From assembly GCF_009730915.1 (NCBI RefSeq), contig NC_052482.1:20738345-20802344 (forward strand): a DNA stretch of 64,000 nucleotides, in the 5' to 3' direction. This document shows positions 1 to 11,958 of the stretch, in pieces (the stretch's first letter is position 1; each line of letters opens with the position of its first letter). A program made the translations under genes and the position numbers. The notes below the pieces were generated by a model. The model searched no databases. It had not been told where the DNA came from and saw only the letters and a program-made list of their open reading frames with translations. Origin of the DNA: Dioscorea cayenensis subsp. rotundata (taxonomy: Eukaryota > Streptophyta > Magnoliopsida > Dioscoreales > Dioscoreaceae).

Positions 1-429
1 AGAGTGACAAATGGTGATCTAATACAAGATTCAATAGCCTCAAACTTCAATGTGATAGGCATAATCAAGCAATCAGATAATTCACAAGTTCTTAACTTGT
101 TATACATCTACAAGAGCAATGACAAAACCCCACTAATTCCATAACTTTAAAACCATGGGATTGCCTTATATAAGCATTAAAGACACAAAAAAATAGCTTT
201 AAACTTCTATTCAGTTGGAATCACAGAGAAAGCAGGAATTTTGCAAGTTCCTAAGCTTTTTATAGATCATAAACAAGAGGGATTAACAAGAACAAAATGA
301 TTCTATAATCATGTAAATCAAGGATTACAGTCAATGTAGAAACGATCAAATTAACTACGAACAATCAAGTAAAAATTAACCAAAGTAACTGATAAACAAT
401 CACAGTAACTGAGAAACATCAAAAAAAAA

Positions 430-735
430 AAGAAGAAAGAGAAACTAGGGCACAAACCATGCAATCCTGGAAGATCTGGGAGGCTTCGTCGATGGCCACC
501 GGCGTAGTGGACTCCGGTGCCGATGAGGTTGACCCTAGCACCCGCTTGGAGTGAATCGTCGATGACGAAGACGGAGGTTGTTCACTGAATTTGGGGTTTG
601 ACCTTGGGCTTCGATTTGAGCCCTAAAAGAGAGACTTTTGACACCGGAGAGATCTTGCTCCGGCGGCGCTCGTTGGCACGTGATGAAAACACGTGGCCTA
701 TAAAAGAGATTTTTTATATATATAAAGTAATAAAA
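430..735 (-). promoter_or_regulatory. Probable promoter and 5' leader of a minus-strand gene leaving the window
   Basis: A stretch of clearly higher GC content (about 455-700) stands out in AT-rich DNA. On the minus strand a TATA-like run (715-728) precedes it, the first ATG is not reached until 460, and a GT-rich donor-like junction follows at about 457. This is the arrangement of a transcribed 5' leader exon followed by an intron. No convincing protein is encoded, so the gene cannot be named. The remaining bases 1-430 would be intron. It could equally be an isolated GC-rich patch; the call is weak. Confidence 0.3.
676..706. promoter_or_regulatory. Pair of ACGTG G-box/ABRE cores next to a TATA-like site
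   Basis: CACGTG at 677-682 and ACACGTGG at about 689-696 lie 14 bp apart and are followed on the plus strand by TATAAAAG (about 699-706). Paired ACGTG cores are the classic binding arrangement for bZIP and bHLH factors in plants. They could serve the minus-strand leader next to them or an unseen plus-strand transcript. No coding sequence follows on the plus strand. Confidence 0.35.
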
Positions 736-759
736 CCACGCTTTACATTATTTGTAAAA

Positions 760-2240
760 TATGGAAAAATGCGCATTTATTTGATCTAGAAAGACTAGAA
801 TTTTGAAAAATAAATAAAAATAAAAATAAATGGGAAACAACCCTCATCTCTCAACATTCTGTGGTCTAAAATTATCGGAAATTTCGATGGCTTTGAAAAA
901 TTAAACAAAAAAACCCGTTTTTTACTTCAATGGCTCTTATATATATATATATATATATATTATATATTTGAACATAAACAACCTCGGCAATAAAAAAACA
1001 TACAAGCAGAGGGGGGCGAATTACAAGTTTTAAAATAATTAATTAACAAAAATTTTAAATAAAAAATTTTAAATAATAAAATACATTTAATTTTTTTTAA
1101 AACAATAAGTAAAATTTAAGAGAAATAATTAAAATTAATTAATTTATCAAAATAAATATTTTTATCAAAATTTGGTTTTTTTTTTTTTTTAATTCTGACT
1201 TGGGGTTATTTAAGATAACTAGAGGTCTTTAACATACTTTTATAATAAGTTCTCTAATTTATTTAATAAAAAATAAATTTATTTAGATTTTATTTTAATA
1301 AATATTTATTTGAGATATTTATTTATCTTTTCACATACTACTAAACTCATGATAAAAGGAAATATTTAAAATTTTTGAATAAAACTCAACAAAGTAAAAA
1401 TCCAAAAAAAAATTGTAACAATATAAAAACTACAAAAACTCTTATTTATAATTTTAAAAAATATATTATATTAATTTTGGATAAACAAACGCATGAAAAA
1501 GCTAGGATTATAATAGAATTTTGAAAAGTTAGTTAGAGAAGATATGGTACATTAAATATTTTATTTAATAATAATATTTTACTGTATTATTTTAAAATTT
1601 AAAAATTTGATTAAATATTAAATTAAAATATATTTTATTATGATAATTATCGGTAGTCTTTCAAAATTTTGAATTTTTAAAATAATTATTAAAAAAAATC
1701 TAATGATTAGGATTTAAAAGAAAGGCCTAAAGTAATTGCTTCGATGTTGTTCTGATTTATAATTGTAAAATATAGATAATATTTTTAAATTAAAAAATTC
1801 TCATTTATTTTAAATTTAAAACTCTCATTTGCTGAACATATGTAATTTAATAATTTATCTGAATTTATTTAATTTTGTTAATTAACTTTTATGAATTATT
1901 TACAATTAAGATCTTATTAATTACAAAATAAACTGATATTAAATATTTTTGAAAGATAATAACTTTCATTTAAATTTATATCTAAATTAATAATAATTTA
2001 AAAAAATTTATTTATTACTAAATTAAAGCTTTGATATTTCTGAAATCCCTAAATCAATCAAAATTTTTAAAAATAGCAAACTCAACAAAAAACATCTAAT
2101 AAATGAGAAATACAACAGATAAATTAATTAAACTAATCAATTGCAAAAATAAAATAAAAATAAAAATAAAAAATAATGAGAATATAAAAATATATAAAGA
2201 TAAAAAAAAATAAATTAAAAGTTAAACAAATATATTAAAA
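760..2240. other. AT-rich intergenic DNA, no gene seen
   Basis: Very AT-rich sequence with a TA microsatellite (938-960) and A/T homopolymers. No open frame of meaningful length, RNA gene or transposon end was recognised. Confidence 0.7.
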
Positions 2241-2246
2241 AAAATA

Positions 2247-2380
2247 ATGAAAGGGCGGGGTGGAAGGGGGAGGGCCATAGGGGGAGCATCGGGAGGGAAA
2301 GAGCAAGCGGGGTCAACAGACCCTGCCGGCGACAGGGGGGCGGTCGCCATCGTGCCCCCTGTCGCTCCATCCCTGCATAT
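2247..2380. other. GC-rich island with an 11-bp inverted repeat
   Basis: About 130 bp of G-rich sequence sits abruptly in a desert of A and T. Within it GCGACAGGGGG (2329-2339) is repeated in perfect inverted form at 2355-2365 with a 15-base loop, so it could form a strong hairpin. A 60-residue open frame here is low complexity (Gly/Ala/Arg) and resembles no protein I know. It may be a fragment of an old mobile element. Confidence 0.4.
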
Positions 2381-3605
2381 AAGTACTAAAGATCATTGTT
2401 CTCCATTGATAAATAGTATTAAACCTTGATATAAATGTGTAAATAGTAAATAGTACTAATAAATAATATTACAAGATCAAAGATAATATGCTGTTTTTTT
2501 TTTCAAGATTTAAACTATTTAATATTTATAAAACTCTTTATAGGTAGGAACCAAACATAATATTTGAACTGTGGTATTTTTTACTGAAAAATCCTAATAT
2601 GAGAATTTTTGGAGAAATTTATGAAAAGAATTATATATATAGTCGAAAAATTTTTCGAAGATGCCAACTTTCTCGCATGGGATACTTAAAATTAAAAAAA
2701 GCACGAAAACACTTGATAAAAACATGCTAATAAATTCCAATGAAAATGAACAAAGATTCTTCAAACAAAGTAATAATCAATACTAGATTAACACAATGTT
2801 AGCATTAAATACATTAGAATCAGAATATTAGTTTTTTTTAATTATGTTATTACAAGCATGTTTTTTTAGCATTAAGCAAAGTGTTGCTTTAACTGAACAT
2901 TAATAAACTAATTGCATCAGCTACAAGTGATAAAACACTGCAATTAAATCACCAAAAGCTCATATCGGCCTTATTAACATTCCACAATGGAAGCAAACAT
3001 TATTCTCAAGTCTCCATTAATAATGTTGAAGAGAGAAGCAAAGATTTAAAATAACTAAATAATAAAAAAAAGCATACTAAAGAGTATTTATTCAGACAGG
3101 TAAGCTATTATATTATTATTATTATTATATTATATTATATTATATTATTATTCTAGGCTCAGTACCACCTAATCGCTGATAATTATATATATTATATATG
3201 AAGGAATACAAACACATAGATGTTGATGCTTGGGTTTACCAACGTTACAAAAACGTTCAATTTTAAACAAAAACAATATAAAATATAAATAAATATACAT
3301 AAGCAAACACTAGAAGACACACACCAAAGAAAATTTCTACCGTAACATATTATTCATATTTGAGTTTTGATAAAGTGGAATATTTGAGTTTGTATATATA
3401 TTCCTTATTTTGTAAATATCATAAATAAAAAAATAAATAAAATAAAGGTTTCAAGGATGAGACCAAATGGGTTGGGTCCCACCAATCACATGGTATCACG
3501 GCGTTTGGGTACAACCATTGAACAACTCATGCTCGTATCCCAACGGGCCAACAACTCCACCACACCAACTTGACCACTTATTCGGGTCCCCACTCTCATC
3601 CCTTC

Positions 3606-3643
<38 letters not shown>

Positions 3644-3949
3644 AAAAATCGTTTTGTTATACATATTAAAAATTTATGAAATAAAAGTTGGAAGATAGTT
3701 GCCTCTGTAAAGCGCAGTATAGACTTTCTGTCTACAACCGAAGGTATAGCGCCCAATCCGGAGTAGGCGACATCCATCCCAGGCGTTGATTAGGCTCTCT
3801 TAGTTTATGTCTAGAGTAATGGCACAGAGTCCGCGTCATCTACCAATGCTAGTCGTCAATTGTTGGATTCCAATCCAATGATCTTCGCAATAGCCCTCAA
3901 CTAAATTATATTGTTCAAGCTAAATAATATTATTGTGCTTATAATCAGT

Positions 3950-4490
3950 AGCACAATAAAGTACTTACTTCGTAAGACAGTGAAAAATATGATGCACAGT
4001 ATTTTGATTCAATCATTTAATTGTAATTGTTACAGTAACCCAACCAATCACGGTCATTCAATTCTATTTCTATTAGTACATACAAAAAAAATTATAAAAA
4101 TAAATAGACAACCCAATCACCTATTTTCATTTTTGATACATAGTTTGACTATTGTTAATGATATTGTTGCTAGACCAAGTCGTATTTGTGTCTCCCTGTC
4201 TCTTACTTTCATATATATATATATATATATAGAGGATGTCACAGATTTGTAATCTGTGAACGTTGATATGGGTCGTTGGATTTCAATCCAACGGCTGCAC
4301 ACCGTTTTAGGAACAGTAACACTGTACACTATTTATAATCACAGTAAAAAGTGGGATGCACAGTATTTTAATCTGAACCATCCAATCAATCTCAGCACAG
4401 CACAGTAACTCAATCAATCACAGCCGTCCAACATTATTAAAGTTACTGTACATCATATGCGGACGCTCTACGAACGTCCGCAGATGATGT
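3950..4490. repeat. Two diverged copies of a repeat, ending in an inverted GCGGACG motif
   Basis: Sequence at about 3965-4060 recurs at about 4335-4430: both carry an ATGCACAGTATTTT core followed by ACAGTAACYCAAYCAATCAC. The second copy ends in GCGGACG, a short loop, then CGTCCGC (4459-4481). A related ending is found at 59060-59210. It looks like a degraded non-coding transposon family; the class is not clear. Confidence 0.4.
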
Positions 4491-4769
4491 TTAGCCATAT
4501 ATATATATATATAGAGAGAGAGAACCCATCATCTAGAGATGTCCTTAGATTTTAAGTCTAGAAACCGCGTTATACAGTGTTTATATAAACAAACAACTGT
4601 TAAATAATGATCTAACGGATTAAATGTAAAATGTCCCTAGATTTCAAATATATGAAATTACCTATATGATCTTTTTCTATATATATATATTTTGAAAACC
4701 CTATTATTGATACACGATACTTAGTTTTGTAAAGTATATATATATATATATATTAAACTGTTATAAACA

Positions 4770-5060
4770 AATATTTTAATGGATGCCTACTGTAGCAATA
4801 TCACTGTAGGAAAATCACTGTAGCAGACGCCTTCACTGTAGCAGTCGACGGTACTGTTACTATTCCACCAACCAGGGTATTTTGGACCGTTGGATCAAAT
4901 CGATCCTGGCCGTTCATTCAACTTTTGTAACCCTATAAATACCCCCATTCATTTGTAAATTGGATATAGAGAAGAGAAAGAAAAGAGAGAAATAAAGAAG
5001 AGGGAAGAAGAAGAAGAAGAAAAGGGTTTTTGGTAAATATTCTGGGTCTCTATTCTTATT
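4770..5060 (+). repeat. LTR-like fragment with its own TATA box
   Basis: Repeated CACTGTAGCA words, a GGACCGTTGGAT stretch, then TATAAATACCCCC (4934-4946), followed by a purine-rich GAAGAAG tract. This order is like the U3-R part of plant LTR retrotransposons or TRIMs. No paired LTR, primer-binding site or coding domain is visible nearby, so it would be a truncated or solo remnant. Confidence 0.35.
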
Positions 5061-5099
5061 ACTCTCTATATATTTATGATATATATTCTTAACATAAAC

Positions 5100-6845
5100 A
5101 AATTTTTTTTTGGTTTTTGGTGTCATAAAAGTATTTCTTTATATATTTTACATAAAAATATAAAGTAAAGATATATTCGCAGAAATAAATAAAATTGATG
5201 TGATTGTAACATGCTTTAGATTCTTTTGAATATCAGCAAGTGGCCAAATTTGACAAAAATGGTCATCAACTTTCATTCAAATTACATCACAAACGCGTTA
5301 ATTCCACATCATTGATGTCATTGATATATCCAAGAATCATGATGACAGCTTAAGAAGCACACCGTCTTTTTTATAGCAGCTAAATTTATAGATTAGATTT
5401 TTTAATCATATTAGATATTTATTAATCTTTCTTTTTTAATGTTAGTTAGTATTACTTAATATATATATGAGTTATATATTACAATACATTCAATAAGTAA
5501 TACTAATTATTCAAACATGGTTCACAATTGGAACACGTTACATGTTAGGTGCCTTTTGCTTCACTGTTTTCAGCTTTGGAATCCGCCAGCCTGTTCGGAC
5601 GCTTCTCCACCGTCCGATTCCCAAGATATTAAAGTTTTGGGAGTTTTGCATTTGTGTACTTGTAAAATCAGTTATTTCATATTGTGTGCATTTATTTATG
5701 CACATGATTCTCACTTTTATATGAAAGTTCTTTATTTTATTTTTATGACACTGTAAACTTAACACAAATTTATCCATTGTCTAGTAATTTGTTTGTAAGA
5801 AAAAAAGTTGAATATAATGTTATTTTTTATACCTAAAAGTCAAGAGACTAGCTGTAATGCTCCCATTGGGAAATGTTGAACATTTAAAAATATTAATTTT
5901 AAATCATAATAATAGTAATAGATATCTGGTTATATAAGTTTGGACTTGTAATTTGAACTCGATATTATTAGGTACATGAATTAGAAGTTCAATTTTTTTT
6001 GCCAGTGCACATGCCCTAACAATGTTTGATGTATTTATTAAAAAGAATTTATTTTTAATTTTTAACACAGAATGTATGTAAATATTTGTGTAATGTTACA
6101 GATTTAGTTATAAAAAAAAGTCTTTTATTTAATTATAAAGTTAATAAATATTTTATGTATTAATAAAAATGAAAAAATGCCTATAATTTCATGTTTTTTT
6201 TAAAGACTGGATTATTGACCACATGTTTATCTTAAAAAAAAAAAAAGACTAATGTGAAGCCGTGAATGTACTACAAATATAACTAATTATTTTTCTCTAA
6301 CTTTTTGAATATTAAACAGTGAATAAAAAAATGATTTTTTTAGTAGTCCAATTAAAATGCTAAGACGTGCAAAGGTGATTGTCAAGACTTGACAGCACTT
6401 CAACAAATGAAGCAATCCATGCAAAAAAAAAAAATCAAAAATTAAACCCGTTTAACATGCACAAACATACAAAACAATGAGTCAAAATTAAAAAAAAGTC
6501 AATTTTTATTTTTATTTTTATTTTAAAATTTATTCAATCACAATAAACTAACCGAGAAAGAACGGCCGCGTAGCTCGGATTCTTCTCAATGTATTCACAC
6601 TAAACAATACAAAAAAATTAAAAAATAAAAATAAAAATAAAAGAAAAACATGCATTCTTTGATGCACGTCCTTGAAGTTAAATATATTTATATCAAGTAA
6701 GGCCAAAAAAGAATGATTTTTATTAGTTTTTAGTTTTTGATTTTGTTTTTCTTTTTAATAACAATTTGAAGAAAACCAGGTGTTATTCTTTGACAGGCCA
6801 TAGAGTTTTTCACAACTCCTTGCATTAATTAGCTGTTCTTCTCCA
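5100..6845. other. Intergenic DNA, nothing recognisable
   Basis: AT-rich sequence between the LTR-like fragment and the receptor kinase gene. Open frames at 5517-5777 overlap on both strands and match no family I recognise. It presumably includes the distal promoter of the HERK1-like gene. Confidence 0.55.
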
Positions 6846-7194
6846 ATGCTGCCAGTTCTTTCATCTCTTTGACTTTGGGTTCTTGTTCTTCTTCTAATGA
6901 TTTTCATGTGCTCATCTTCATCTTCAGAGGTTTTTCATCACCGTTGCAGCATTTGGGAGTAGAGTTTCAGATATTCAGAGAAGCTTTAAACTTTCAAGGT
7001 CTCATCTTTACATCTCCTTCTCTGAAAAAAATCCTTTCTTTGATCTTGTTTTCTTTAACTTTCTATTAAAGTTTAGATCTTGAGGAAGAAGCACCCATTG
7101 TATTTTCATCTGTTTTCCTTTTTCTTTTTATTAAAGTTTGGATCTTTTCTCTTATTGATAGACAAAGATCTCTTTTTTTTTTTTTCAGATCTCT
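6846..7194 (+). promoter_or_regulatory. 5' leader of the HERK1-like gene, possibly with a 5'UTR intron
   Basis: The region is pyrimidine-rich. A long T tract ending in CAG lies only about 6 bases before the ATG at 7195, which is a strong 3' splice-site signature. A possible donor, AAG followed by GTCTCATC, lies at about 7000. This suggests a non-coding first exon with an intron ending just before the start codon. A near-repeat, TATTAAAGTTTRGATCTT, occurs twice (about 7064 and 7129). No cDNA is available to prove it. Confidence 0.4.
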
Positions 7195-9696
7195 ATGTTT
7201 GCAAGAATGGTTGAAATGGGGATCTATGTTTTGATGATGTTCATGGCTGTGTTGTATGTTTGCAATGCATTTACTCCCATAGATAACTACTTGATAGACT
7301 GTGGATCTCTGAGCAACACCACTGTTGGGCAGAGAACATTCATGGCTGACACTTCTCTCTCATGGACTCTCACAACATCAACAAACTCCATGGCCAACAC
7401 CTCATCGAACTCCGTTTCATCTCTTTATCAAAAAGCTCGCATCTTCACCAATCCCTCATCCTATTCTTTCCCAATCAAGCAACAAGGTCGCCACTTTATC
7501 AGGCTCTACTTCTTTGCCTTCTCCTCCCAGTCCTTCAAACTCTCCACAGCCAACTTCAGTGTCTCTACTCAAGACTCAGTCCTCCTTCATAGCTTTCCTG
7601 CAAACAGTGCTTCAACTCCATTATTCAAAGAGTACTCGGTGAACATCACTCATAGCACTCTTATCCTCTCCTTTGTCCCAACTGCAAACAAATCCCTTGC
7701 TTTCATCAATGCAATTGAAGTTGTTTCAGTTCCTGATAATCTAATCAGTGACACTGCTCAAACTGTTAATCCTCTTGGAAACTATCAAGGCCTCTCGGTT
7801 GAGCCATTAGAAACTGTTTTCAGGATCAACAATGGAGGTCCCCTTGTTACCCCTGCGAATGACACGCTCTGGAGAACTTGGCAACCTGATCAAAGCTTCC
7901 TTCTTGATAAGAACTTCTCAAAGCCTGTCTCATACTCTGGCAACATTAATTACGCTGCCAGCAGCGGCGTGACAAGGGAGATCGCACCTGATGTTGTTTA
8001 CAGCACGGCGACAGAGCTTGTTTCGACGATCTCTACCACTCAAAATGCTCGATTCAATGTTACTTGGCAGTTTGATGTCGATGCAGGTTCTTCATACCTA
8101 ATAAGGATGCATTTCTGTGACATTGTTAGCACCACATTGAATGAGCTCTATTTCAGTGTTTATATCAGTAGCTATAGTGCAGTGAGTAACCTGGACCTCT
8201 CCGCGGCAAGTGCCAATGTATTAGCTACTCCTTATTATATGGATTTTGTTGTGAAAATGGATGATGGATTGAGTAAGCTAAATATCAGCATTGGTCCTTC
8301 AAGTTTGGACAATGTATTGCCTGATGGAATTCTGAATGGCCTTGAGATTATGAAAATGAACAGCAGTGGTACTGCTCATGTAGTTTCTCCTCAAGGTTCT
8401 AAGGCTAATGTTGGTGTTATTGTGGGTGCTGTCCTAGGAGCAGTGGCAGCATTGGCTATAGCTGTTTGTATAGTATTCACATTGCTTAAGAGGAGGAGAA
8501 GAAGCAGAATGGGAAGAAAACCGAACACGAAGGCTTGGTTACCTTTCTCGATCAATGGCACAATATCGCAGAGCTTGGGAAGTAGATTTTCTAATGGAAC
8601 AACTGCTACATTAGGACAGAATGTGAGCCTTGGGTACCAATTCTCCTTTGCTGTGCTACAAGAAGCAACAAACAACTTTGATGAAGCATGGGTGATTGGA
8701 GTAGGAGGGTTTGGGAAGGTGTACAAAGGTGTTTTAAGAGACGAAACCCGAGTTGCTGTGAAGAGAGGCAATCCTAAGTCTCAGCAAGGCTTGAATGAGT
8801 TCCGAACGGAGATTGAATTGTTGTCTAGGCTGCGTCACCGGCATCTTGTTTCGCTTATCGGGTATTGTGATGAGAGGAATGAGATGATTCTTGTGTATGA
8901 GTACATGGAGAAAGGTACACTGAAGAACCATCTTTACGGGTCTGATCTTCCGAATCTTAGTTGGAAACAGAGGCTGGAGATTTGCATTGGATCAGCAAGG
9001 GGACTGCATTACTTACACACTGGTCAGGCAAAGGCTATAATTCATAGAGATGTCAAATCTGCTAACATTCTGCTTGATGAGAACCTCATGGCAAAAGTTG
9101 CAGACTTTGGACTATCAAAAACAGGCCCTGAATTGGATCAAACACATGTTAGCACCGCAGTGAAGGGGAGTTTTGGTTACCTTGATCCTGAGTACTTCCG
9201 ACGACAGCAACTAACAGAGAAATCTGATGTTTATTCCTTCGGAGTCGTACTGCTGGAAGTTTTATGTGCAAGGCCTGTTATAGATCCCACATTGCCAAGG
9301 GAAATGGTGAATTTAGCAGAATGGGCAATGAAGTTTCAGAGAAGAGGAGAATTGGATCAAATTATCGATCCCCGTATCGCCGGTACTATAAGGCCTGGCT
9401 CGCTTAGGAAGTTCGGGGAGACAGTCGAGAAATGCCTAGCGGATTGCGGTGTGGATAGACCAGGAATGGGGGATGTTCTGTGGAATTTGGAGTATGTTTT
9501 GCAGCTTCAAGATGCTGAGTCTGGGTTTACAGATGTTGATAGTATTACAAGGATTGATGAGCTGCCTACTCAGGTTCAAAACATAAATACTACTGAAAGT
9601 GTTACTGTTGGTGTGCTTGATCAAAGTGCAAATGATCTGTCTGATGTTTCAATGAGCAGAGTTTTCTCACAATTAGTGAAGTCTGAAGGTAGGTAG
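7195..9696 (+). CDS. HERK1: HERK1-like receptor kinase (CrRLK1L family), intact and intronless
   Basis: A complete 833-residue plasma-membrane receptor kinase of the malectin-like CrRLK1L family. These proteins sense cell-wall or RALF-type signals and control cell elongation. A signal peptide (about 1-27) is followed by the malectin-like ectodomain (about 28-400; begins FTPIDNYLIDCGS), one transmembrane segment (about 405-432), a basic stop-transfer RRRRRSR, and a Ser/Thr kinase (about 490-770). Seen in the kinase: glycine loop GVGGFGKVYKG, catalytic lysine in VAVKRGNPKSQQG (about 523), HRDVKSAN (about 617), DFGLSKTG (about 637) and GSFGYLDPEYFRR. The tail ends VFSQLVKSEGR, as in HERK1 and its close paralogues, which is why I choose HERK1-like over THESEUS or FERONIA. 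Length is normal and no intron is needed, as is usual in this family. Three copies of its 3' end exist in the window; only this one is whole. Confidence 0.95.
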   Translation: MFARMVEMGIYVLMMFMAVLYVCNAFTPIDNYLIDCGSLSNTTVGQRTFMADTSLSWTLTTSTNSMANTSSNSVSSLYQKARIFTNPSSYSFPIKQQGRHFIRLYFFAFSSQSFKLSTANFSVSTQDSVLLHSFPANSASTPLFKEYSVNITHSTLILSFVPTANKSLAFINAIEVVSVPDNLISDTAQTVNPLGNYQGLSVEPLETVFRINNGGPLVTPANDTLWRTWQPDQSFLLDKNFSKPVSYSGNINYAASSGVTREIAPDVVYSTATELVSTISTTQNARFNVTWQFDVDAGSSYLIRMHFCDIVSTTLNELYFSVYISSYSAVSNLDLSAASANVLATPYYMDFVVKMDDGLSKLNISIGPSSLDNVLPDGILNGLEIMKMNSSGTAHVVSPQGSKANVGVIVGAVLGAVAALAIAVCIVFTLLKRRRRSRMGRKPNTKAWLPFSINGTISQSLGSRFSNGTTATLGQNVSLGYQFSFAVLQEATNNFDEAWVIGVGGFGKVYKGVLRDETRVAVKRGNPKSQQGLNEFRTEIELLSRLRHRHLVSLIGYCDERNEMILVYEYMEKGTLKNHLYGSDLPNLSWKQRLEICIGSARGLHYLHTGQAKAIIHRDVKSANILLDENLMAKVADFGLSKTGPELDQTHVSTAVKGSFGYLDPEYFRRQQLTEKSDVYSFGVVLLEVLCARPVIDPTLPREMVNLAEWAMKFQRRGELDQIIDPRIAGTIRPGSLRKFGETVEKCLADCGVDRPGMGDVLWNLEYVLQLQDAESGFTDVDSITRIDELPTQVQNINTTESVTVGVLDQSANDLSDVSMSRVFSQLVKSEGR

Positions 9697-10110
9697 AGAT
9701 TTCATGGTTTGATTGTTGAGAGTTTTTATAGTATGAAATATATATATATATATAAAGTTATGATTTTTTTTTTAAAATTTCTGCATATCTGAAGAACATT
9801 GAGATGTAATTTAAGTTTTTTTGTTATGTACTGAGTTTTTTTATCTTTCATTGCTGTACTGTTAATTTGGTTTTTATAGGTTTTGTTGTATAAAACTTGG
9901 AAGAATTGGATTGAATGTGAACTATATTGAGATTGCAAATAAGACACTGAACATATTTGTGTGGAGATTATGATAAAGTATTTGAGTCTAATTCAATTCT
10001 GTGGAAGAGAATAATTGAAGGGTGTACTGGAGGTAGTAATCACTCTTAGTAATTATATGATTAACATAATGTATTACCATGTCTCAAATAATTGTTTATG
10101 GCATCGTTGA
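9697..10110 (+). repeat. 3' flank of the HERK1-like gene, copied elsewhere in the window
   Basis: Contains the 3'UTR. Clear homologues follow the gene fragments at 24306-24630 and 41100-41360, and the part around 10040-10110 also resembles 27470-27560. These shared stretches define the edge of the duplicated block. Confidence 0.7.
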
Positions 10111-10125
10111 TAATTCCGTAATAAC

Positions 10126-10160
<35 letters not shown>
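10126..10160. repeat. (ATT)n microsatellite
   Basis: About eleven ATT units. It lies at the point where this copy of the spacer stops matching the sister copy near 27560. Confidence 0.9.
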
Positions 10161-11248
10161 GAGGGGTCAAGGGCCGGTTAAGTAGACCCACCGGGTTCGA
10201 TACGGAATTAGCTCGGGCAATAGTGCTGGCCGAGTTGACCCGGCAGACCCAACTAGTTTGGGCCAACCCTAAGGTGCCTTAGCCCGGGCTACTTTCCAAA
10301 AACGGCAAAACCTGTCGATTTACAAGCGTAGGATTTTATTATTATTTTTAAAAATAAAATTATAAAAAATAATTTAAAAATAATACATAAAATTTAAAAC
10401 TGTAATAAAAAAATTGGGTTGGTGTTTATGACAATTACTATGTTATTTTCCATAAATTGATTAATGTAGGACTAAATGTGCATAACATAAGGGTAATTTA
10501 CTGTTTATATCTTTTAGTAAAAGAACAAGACCAAATACTAATTTGTAGTTGGATTGGTTGAAGAGTATTATAAATTTATAAGAGCCCAAATGTCTTGATT
10601 TGGAGCCTTGCTAAGCATCAATAGTTGTTAACATTATCAGATGATGAATATTTTATCCTAATTTAGATTTTTTTTTAAAAAATATATTGTTAATAGAGAT
10701 GGATAAAAATTTATAATTTAAAGATTTTTTTGTAAATTATATTGAAGTAAAAATTTTCTTATCAGTTTAATAAAATTTTAAATCAATTATTTATTAATCA
10801 AATTTTTAGAAAATATTATAATTAATAATATGTTTAGAAATACACATGATTTAAGAAATTTTACCTTAATAGATAAAAAAAATTGTTGTATAAAAAGTTA
10901 TAGTTTAAAAAAAAAGAATATGTTTATACTATTACACACTATTGATATTATGTATTTGTGTTGCTTTGGAGGCTTGTATAACAATTTTTTTTATATAAAT
11001 AATTTTATATAAATTTTATTTATTTTAAATTATGCCAATAACGGAGGTGAGTAATAAAATATAAAAACAATCCGTTAAAATGTTGAATGACGAACCTTTT
11101 TTTTTATATAATGTTTAAATGAATAATAAGTTTTTGTTTTATGAAAACATGTGTTTATATTTTAGCTTTTATAAATTTAACTAGAATAAAGATTTAGCTG
11201 TTTTTAAGTACCACTAAATTCCATATGAAGTAACTATAAAATTTAATA
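10161..11248. other. Inserted non-coding DNA absent from the sister spacer
   Basis: Relative to the sister copy near 27555-27575, about 1.8 kb (10115-11905) is extra here. It starts with a GC-rich stretch of GGGTTCGA and GACCCGGC words (10165-10300), related in composition to the element at 11959-12864, and continues as AT-rich sequence. No open frame is convincing. Confidence 0.45.
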
Positions 11249-11518
11249 CTCCCTCTGTTCCATTTTATCTGTCATAAACCCATGTTTTTTTTTATATGTT
11301 ATTTTCTAATATCAAGAAGTATTTATTATTTTTTTTCAAAATTATTCTAATATTTTATTCAATTTTCTTCTTGGAATTAAATGAGAGAGAAATGTGAAGA
11401 TATAAATTAGGGGTAATTTTGGAAAAAGAACAAACTTTTATATAAGTTTGTGAAATAACTAAATTTATTAATATGTGAGATTAGGTTATTCACGACAGAT
11501 AAAAAAGAATGGAGGGAG
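11249..11518. mobile_element. Stowaway-type MITE
   Basis: 270 bp bounded by CTCCCTCTGTTCC and its inverted form GGAATGGAGGGAG, with TA on both sides (11247-11248 and 11519-11520). The second inner motif (ATCTGTCATAAA versus CGACAGATAAAA) is also inverted. TIR sequence, size and TA target are those of Tc1/mariner-derived Stowaway MITEs. Non-coding. Confidence 0.92.
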
Positions 11519-11816
11519 TATTATATAGAAAATTATAATAAGAGTTGTTTTGATATTCTATTTACAATATAAAATTACTATATAATCATATGATTCCACA
11601 TTAATTTTATAAGTAGGTGAGAACTAAAAAAAATTTTCCCTTTGTTTTTTAGGCTAGTGGACGTTGCAATCCCGTGTTTGGGGTGCCAGAAATCATCTTT
11701 AAATTCTATGTTATAAAACTTTTATGAAAATTTTTATTATGCATCCAAACATACCTAGTTGAGTAAATACTGTGTTGGTTTGATGAATATGTGGCCGTGG
11801 GATCAAACCTATGAGG

Positions 11817-11818
<2 letters not shown>

Positions 11819-11856
<38 letters not shown>
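11819..11856. repeat. (TA)n microsatellite
   Basis: About 18 TA units in the spacer downstream of the Stowaway MITE. Confidence 0.9.
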
Positions 11857-11857
<1 letters not shown>

Positions 11858-11958
11858 ATTAAGTTTGTGGTTGGGCCAGGCAAAAAGACTGTGTCTCTCG
11901 CTGCCATATGCTATAGGAAATATTTAAAAAAATATAATGGTAACCGGTATATAATTTC

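Noticed and set aside
598-789. 63-residue frame at the left edge
   Set aside because: Runs through TATA-like, AT-rich DNA, matches no family, and overlaps what looks like a minus-strand leader.
6541-6600. Possible tRNA-like fold around CCGAG...CTCGG
   Set aside because: No A or B box and no cloverleaf can be drawn; it is a short chance inverted repeat.
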